Below are positions 60,701 to 64,000 of a DNA stretch of 64,000 nucleotides, piece after piece. A program made the translations under genes and the position numbers. The stretch lies in NCBI GenBank assembly GCA_963765875.1, contig CAVXYK010000002.1, forward strand, positions 158,461 to 222,460, written 5' to 3'. Position 1 is the first letter of the stretch. Each line of letters opens with the position of its first letter. Below the pieces are notes generated by a model. That model was not told where the DNA came from. It saw only the letters and a program-made list of their open reading frames with translations, and made no database searches. This stretch comes from JAWKOK01 sp963765875 (lineage in GTDB: Bacteria > Chloroflexota > Anaerolineae > Caldilineales > Caldilineaceae).

Positions 60701-61110
60701 GCGGCCTGGCGCAGCAGATCGAGCTGTTCTTCTGAATCTTGGGGAAGTCCGGCTGCTGCGGCGATCGCCTGTTCGAACTGGAGGCAATCGACAATGATAT
60801 TCTGAGTCAGGTCGAACCCAGCCTCTTGTCGGCTGGCGGAGACAAAATCACTGAGATGTTTGCGTAGGTGATAGAGTGCTCCGCGAAGATTTCGTTTCGC
60901 CGAAGCGCTATCGTAGTCCGGCCAGATCAAGCCGGCCAAAACATCGCGGGTATGTGTGCGACCGGTGGCTGCCAGGTAGTAGGCGAGCGCGGTCACTTTG
61001 CTGGACGGAAACCCGGTCACCGCGTGACCATCCATTGTGATGGCCGGACTGCCGAAAAGGGTGATTTGTAGTGTTGGTTCGCTCATGGGCTGCTTCTGTT
61101 TCAGCTTCAT
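57781..61110 (-). CDS. SARP/BTAD-type transcriptional activator with NB-ARC ATPase and TPR
   Basis: A 1,109-residue AfsR-like regulator. The N-terminus is an OmpR-type winged helix (LQITLFGSPAITMDGHAV...LAYYLAATGRTHTRDVLAGLIWP...AKRNLRGALYHLRKHL), then a bacterial transcriptional activation domain (BTAD; YYGDFLDGF...EQERYLHLIAQTLNAL...NLDPLREETHRHLMLLLAMGGQTGAAMAQFEQCRKNLWDELGVEPDSET). An NB-ARC/STAND ATPase has Walker A INGAGGIGKSRF near residue 310 and Walker B LRLLLILDNFEQL. The rest is TPR. Start is 61110, or 61086 (MSEPTLQ); no clear ribosome-binding site separates them. It is the first gene of an operon with the dual-cyclase protein. It should bind DNA when its ATPase is switched on; the target is unknown. 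Confidence 0.92.
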   Translation of the reverse strand: MKLKQKQPMSEPTLQITLFGSPAITMDGHAVTGFPSSKVTALAYYLAATGRTHTRDVLAGLIWPDYDSASAKRNLRGALYHLRKHLSDFVSASRQEAGFDLTQNIIVDCLQFEQAIAAAAGLPQDSEEQLDLLRQAAALYYGDFLDGFHTDNTDTFDDWQRAEQERYLHLIAQTLNALVQAAIRRNDTLGGVDYASRLVNLDPLREETHRHLMLLLAMGGQTGAAMAQFEQCRKNLWDELGVEPDSETLKLAAGIEAGDFSIGLAYPSLPRRRLHNLPAEMTAFFDRVEVAEQLLQVLADRNNRLVTINGAGGIGKSRFIRHMGHRLLQGLEAALNDDSNGDESSESFHVVQGLDLKELAADGIYFVSLAGIESTAGDDDSAGLEIVAAIAEALQLDMSENADMLDQLSRSLADLRLLLILDNFEQLQPQSRLIVHLLQHVPGLTALVTSRTRLNIRGERVVVLDGLPLPGEELPDNVRTSPAGQLFIAAAEAVAGRLEIDEATGKAIARTCNLLQGMPLGIELAASWTTMLSCDEIADEIQANLDFLESSMPDLPERHRGLRAIFNQSWRLLSEDEQQTVQRLARFRGGFTREAAASVARVRLSTLQSLVNKSLIKRTVSEGENPSRYEMPEVLRQYAAEHLEANNDYDSVARDHAAYFDTFLRSLANELRSGDQHGALTQIAAEIENLRLAQHWSIGQIVDSGPGKPVAISYMTASTRSLFDFYDVRGWFQEGASRFGDAADAVEQALKDEKSKQHLLLRSALCARQAWFHFHLGEHDESEHMLLDALGTLQSLNAGDDGTALDARIIDEEITFVLNYLGAVLRHRGKVADAQQRLGQALDLATGNRDDYAASVSLNTLGQVAYVTDDFDTTQDLCIRALKLKRKIGDRRGMIYSLTYLGRVAQARHELETARTYFAEAMEIADELEDPRGVALAQQNLGNVALAGRHFTGARIQFQAALERFQRIGGLIESSVVQTRLGEIATEQHQWALAAGYLQDALQTAIRIESAHALAAALLASAALFAETDRPQPATKILDMLVQAAQLDGRQQMQIAALQEKLAADGTLPQVEPAVAGTQNEQSEAPADASLVEIAEETIDLLNHLQRQV

Positions 61111-61239
61111 TGCGGTCGTGCCAGGGTCACAGAGAAAGGGGGCTCGTGCGGCACAATTGTAGCATGGTGCGCTGATATGGGGAATCGGTTCACAGGCTCC
61201 CGAATGATCAGTTATGGTGCAAAAATCGACGTACCTGAT

Positions 61240-61268
61240 TTGACAACAGTTTGACGAGATGATACCAT
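61240..61268 (+). promoter_or_regulatory. Promoter of tRNA-Asp
   Basis: TTGACA (61240-61245), 17-base spacer, TACCAT (61263-61268), with an extended TGN just upstream of the -10. The tRNA begins 25 bases later, so the transcript start is about 61275. Confidence 0.82.
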
Positions 61269-61292
61269 GTTTTCACTCAAGCAATTGAGTGT

Positions 61293-61785
<493 letters not shown>

Positions 61786-62046
61786 ATGTCAGTCGTAGTA
61801 GAATTCCCGGAACGCTTATTATTGGCAACCAAGACGGAGCCAAAGCTCTTTGCACGCCAAGTGATGATCTATACCCTGGGGCATTTTTATCAGCAGGGCA
61901 AGATATCTGCCGGTTACGCTGCCCAACTCCTGAACTGCGACAAGGTCACATTCTACCGTTTGTTATCAGAAAATGGATTTGCGGTAATCGACTATGACGC
62001 AGCCGATCTAGAGATGGAAGCGCAGCCGCTCTCGGCCAGGACATAG
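61786..62046 (+). CDS. UPF0175 family protein, probable antitoxin
   Basis: An 86-residue protein of the UPF0175 type. VVVEFPERLLLATKTEPKLFARQVMIYTLGHFYQQGKISAGYAAQLL and CDKVTFYRLLSENGF carry the family's E-x-x-x-Y-x-x-G-K-I-S-x-G-x-A pattern and a helix-turn-helix-like end. The start at 61786 has GGAGG eight bases upstream. It is followed after 12 bases by the PIN toxin, the usual order of this type II toxin-antitoxin pair. The antitoxin would bind and silence the RNase and repress the pair. Confidence 0.88.
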   Translation: MSVVVEFPERLLLATKTEPKLFARQVMIYTLGHFYQQGKISAGYAAQLLNCDKVTFYRLLSENGFAVIDYDAADLEMEAQPLSART

Positions 62047-62058
62047 AGGAAACACCCT

Positions 62059-62541
62059 GTGAATGCTGTTGTCAACACCACGCCCTTGGTGGCGCTGGGG
62101 CAGATTGGTAGACTGGATCTATTACGTCGACTCTTTGACCAAGTGCTCATTCCGGAAATTGTTTACAAGGAATCCGTTTCAGGTGGGGATAGTCGTCCAG
62201 GTGCAGAGGAAATACGACAAGCAATTTGGATCGTTCGGCACACATTGCCCGAAGAGTCGGGCTGGCAGACAGACTTTTTCGGACTGGATGCCGGGGAACG
62301 AGACGTCTTGCGACTGGCCGGAATCATTCAGCCCGATTGGGTGATCATTGATGAGAAATTGGGGCGCCGCGTCGCACAGGCGCTGGGCTTTCAGGTCAAA
62401 GGGACATTGGGCATTCTTGTCGCTGCCTACCAAGAAAAGCATATCGATCGACGTGAGGCGCTTCTGGCCGTATCTGAATTAGAGACGAGTACCGTGCGTG
62501 TTAGTCAGCATCTTCTCGATTGGTATCGCAGCCAGTTGTAG
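62059..62541 (+). CDS. DUF3368 PIN-domain toxin (putative RNase)
   Basis: A 160-residue PIN-fold protein of the DUF3368 type. VVNTTPLVALGQIGRLDLL is the N-terminal motif, with Asn where many PIN proteins have the first Asp; this substitution is common in DUF3368. LDAGERDVLRLA and WVIIDEKLGRRVAQALGF supply the later acidic residues, and GTLGILVAAYQEKHI ends the core. The start is GTG at 62059 with AGAGGA eight bases upstream. It likely cleaves RNA when released from the antitoxin. Whether the Asn reduces catalysis cannot be told. Confidence 0.88.
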   Translation: MNAVVNTTPLVALGQIGRLDLLRRLFDQVLIPEIVYKESVSGGDSRPGAEEIRQAIWIVRHTLPEESGWQTDFFGLDAGERDVLRLAGIIQPDWVIIDEKLGRRVAQALGFQVKGTLGILVAAYQEKHIDRREALLAVSELETSTVRVSQHLLDWYRSQL

Positions 62542-62746
62542 CGCTGGCGTCTGTACCGATTTCTCAGAAACTCACATGAACCCTCAAGATACCAAACTCT
62601 GCGCATCCGCTGACTGAGATTCGAGCATCATTGATTGCGATATCCAACAAGCAGAGCTGCTGTCGGCCTTGCCTGTCCATTCTGGATTTTGTTTTAGGCC
62701 GGCCTCAATCAGCCTCTGAAAAGTTGGTGATTTCGCCTATGCGGCG

Positions 62747-64000
62747 TGTAGGGTCCAAAAATCGGATCCCAGGCTGAATCAGGGCTTATGCGGCCTCACG
62801 GTAGTAGTCACGAATGACGCCGCCGAGGACGTTTCGGCATCGCACCGGCCCTTTGTCTGAGCTTGGCAGGACTGGCATCACCGGAAACCGTTGGCCCAAG
62901 CCCTGATGTGGTCGCCGACCATTATAGTACTCAGAGTATTCATTCAGCACCGACATTAGGTGCGCTTCGTTGAAGATGAGAATGTGATCGAGACATTCAT
63001 TGCGTATCGAGCGGATCCAGCGTTCCGCGACAGAATTCGCTTGGGGCGATTTTGGCGGTATGAGCACGATATCGCAGCCTTCGGAAGTGAAGACGGAGTC
63101 GAAGCTTTCGGTGAACTTTGAGTCTCGATCGCGGATAAGATAGCGGGCTGGCTGCTCTCGATCGGGTAGATCCCATACGAAGTTTCTGGCCTGCTGAGTG
63201 ACCCAAGCTGAGTCCGGGTTTCGGGTGCAACCAGCGATGTGAACTCGACGAGTACCAAGCTCGATGAAGAAGAACACGTAGATCGTTCGCAGCATCACCG
63301 TTTCGACGGTGAAAAAGTCGCAGGCGAGCATCTGGTCTTTGTAGTGGTTGAGAAATGTTCGCCAGGATGAATTGTCTCGATCGGGTGCTGGCGGGATACC
63401 GTGGCGACGGAGAATCGACTGGATGGTTGAAGTTGCGACAGTGTATCCCAACTTGAGCAATTCGCCTTCGATCTTGCCGTAGCCCAACGGCGGAGTTTGG
63501 CCAGCTATTTTCAAGATGAGCTCTTCGATTTCTGGAGAAGTGCGTGGTCGACCGGGACGGCGTCCTTGTTTGAAAGTCCATTTGCGTCTGACCAGCTCTT
63601 CGTGCCAACGCAGCACGGTTCTTGGTGTGAAGATCAAGACCGAATTCTTGAGTTGCCGGCGGGAAGCCCCAACCTGATTTCGTAACTTGTGGGCAAGAAG
63701 TGCAAGCGAGAGTTTTTCCAGTTTGGACACTTTCGGGCGCTTGACGTTGCGGTGCAAGATTCCGACTTGATGCCGAAGGATCAGGATCTCAAGGTCTTTT
63801 TCATGATCGGAGCGGCTGAGCACCGCAATGAGATCTAATAGCCAAGAGCCGATGACCGACAAGGTCCAGAAGAACATTCCATCCTCATTTCGAGCGCCGT
63901 GAATATGAACGAGGTGAGGAGCATAGCCTCCAAGACCCAGATATCAAAACTGCCGATTTGTCAGGAGAAATCAGCTGGATTCTAGTTTTCGGACCCTACA
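62747..64000. mobile_element. Complete insertion sequence, 1,254 bp, DDE/rve type
   Basis: The left end TGTAGGGTCC at 62747 is repeated inverted at the right end (GGACCCTACA, ending at 64000, the last base of the window). After the first ten bases the ends stay similar over about 30 bases (TCCCAGGCTGA left, TCCAGCTGA right). The transposase gene fills the interior on the minus strand. The right flank is not in the window, so a target-site duplication cannot be checked. The family name is not certain (IS481/IS3-like rve group). Confidence 0.85.
62786..63877 (-). CDS. Integrase-core (rve) transposase
   Basis: A 363-residue DDE transposase. An N-terminal helical region (LEILILRHQVGILHRNV) and winged-helix part (RPGRPRTSPEIEELILKIAG) lead to the rve core. 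Catalytic residues are Asp in LACDFFTVE, Asp in IRDRDSKF and Glu in SVAERWIRSIRNE. The C-terminus has YYNGRRPHQGL, a family hallmark. The start at 63877 follows GAGGATGGA. One intact frame with no programmed frameshift separates it from classic two-frame IS3 elements. It sits inside 1,254 bp bounded by terminal inverted repeats. Confidence 0.95.
   Translation of the reverse strand: MFFWTLSVIGSWLLDLIAVLSRSDHEKDLEILILRHQVGILHRNVKRPKVSKLEKLSLALLAHKLRNQVGASRRQLKNSVLIFTPRTVLRWHEELVRRKWTFKQGRRPGRPRTSPEIEELILKIAGQTPPLGYGKIEGELLKLGYTVATSTIQSILRRHGIPPAPDRDNSSWRTFLNHYKDQMLACDFFTVETVMLRTIYVFFFIELGTRRVHIAGCTRNPDSAWVTQQARNFVWDLPDREQPARYLIRDRDSKFTESFDSVFTSEGCDIVLIPPKSPQANSVAERWIRSIRNECLDHILIFNEAHLMSVLNEYSEYYNGRRPHQGLGQRFPVMPVLPSSDKGPVRCRNVLGGVIRDYYREAA

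Overview
The window looks like a chromosomal piece of a member of the Chloroflexota (Anaerolineae/Caldilineae-like). This is inferred from its gene style: very large class III cyclase-AAA-TPR and SARP-type regulators, secreted proteins with C25, FG-GAP, DNRLRE and LamG-like modules, SH3 lipoproteins, GT39-like membrane proteins, and palindromic REP-type repeats. No rRNA or other strict marker is present, and the assignment rests on family knowledge rather than a search. Many genes carry single-base frameshifts whose two frames join into one sensible protein. They even occur in sucC, so residual sequencing indels are the likeliest cause. I annotate those genes end to end and state where the frame changes.

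Layout. 1-8.1 kb: a gingipain-like C25 protease (minus strand, cut by the window start), a divergent Crp/FNR regulator, and a secreted HELGH metallopeptidase-like protein. 8.1-13.5 kb: four ~110 bp palindromic REP units next to a REP-associated tyrosine transposase, then a dual-cyclase/AAA/TPR signalling protein. 13.7-21.6 kb: DUF362 protein, sucD-sucC, a secreted DNRLRE protein, a NUDIX hydrolase, a sugar-nucleotide-type epimerase and a small acidic protein. 21.8-27.4 kb (minus): two SH3 lipoproteins, a GT39-like membrane protein and an orphan Hpt protein. 27.7-41.8 kb: rplI, a 304 bp nested inverted-repeat element, a polytopic membrane protein, gyrA, an AlbA_2/ATPase-like protein, lepB-deoC-hypothetical, an MBL-fold hydrolase, an SDR and a membrane protein. 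41.8-46.6 kb (minus): CoA-disulfide reductase-like flavoprotein, YtcJ-like amidohydrolase, STAS protein. 46.8-53.7 kb: one ~2,270-residue secreted protein with FG-GAP repeats, a LamG-like domain, a HELGH domain and nine exact GFGPNNR heptads. 53.7-61.1 kb (minus): a SARP regulator and a dual-cyclase/AAA/TPR protein in an operon. 61.2-64 kb: tRNA-Asp with its own promoter and terminator, a UPF0175/DUF3368 toxin-antitoxin pair, and a complete DDE insertion sequence ending exactly at the window end.

How the parts relate. Housekeeping genes (sucCD, gyrA, rplI, lepB, deoC, tRNA) are interleaved with envelope and secretion genes. The two large secreted HELGH proteins at 5.6 and 46.8 kb are homologous over the metallopeptidase-like part and the region after it. 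Each lies near a signalling gene: Crp upstream of the first, the SARP/cyclase operon convergent with the second. A cyclic-nucleotide or ATP-sensing circuit controlling secreted hydrolases or adhesins is a hypothesis only. The most unusual object is the heptad-repeat giant protein with its shorter relative.
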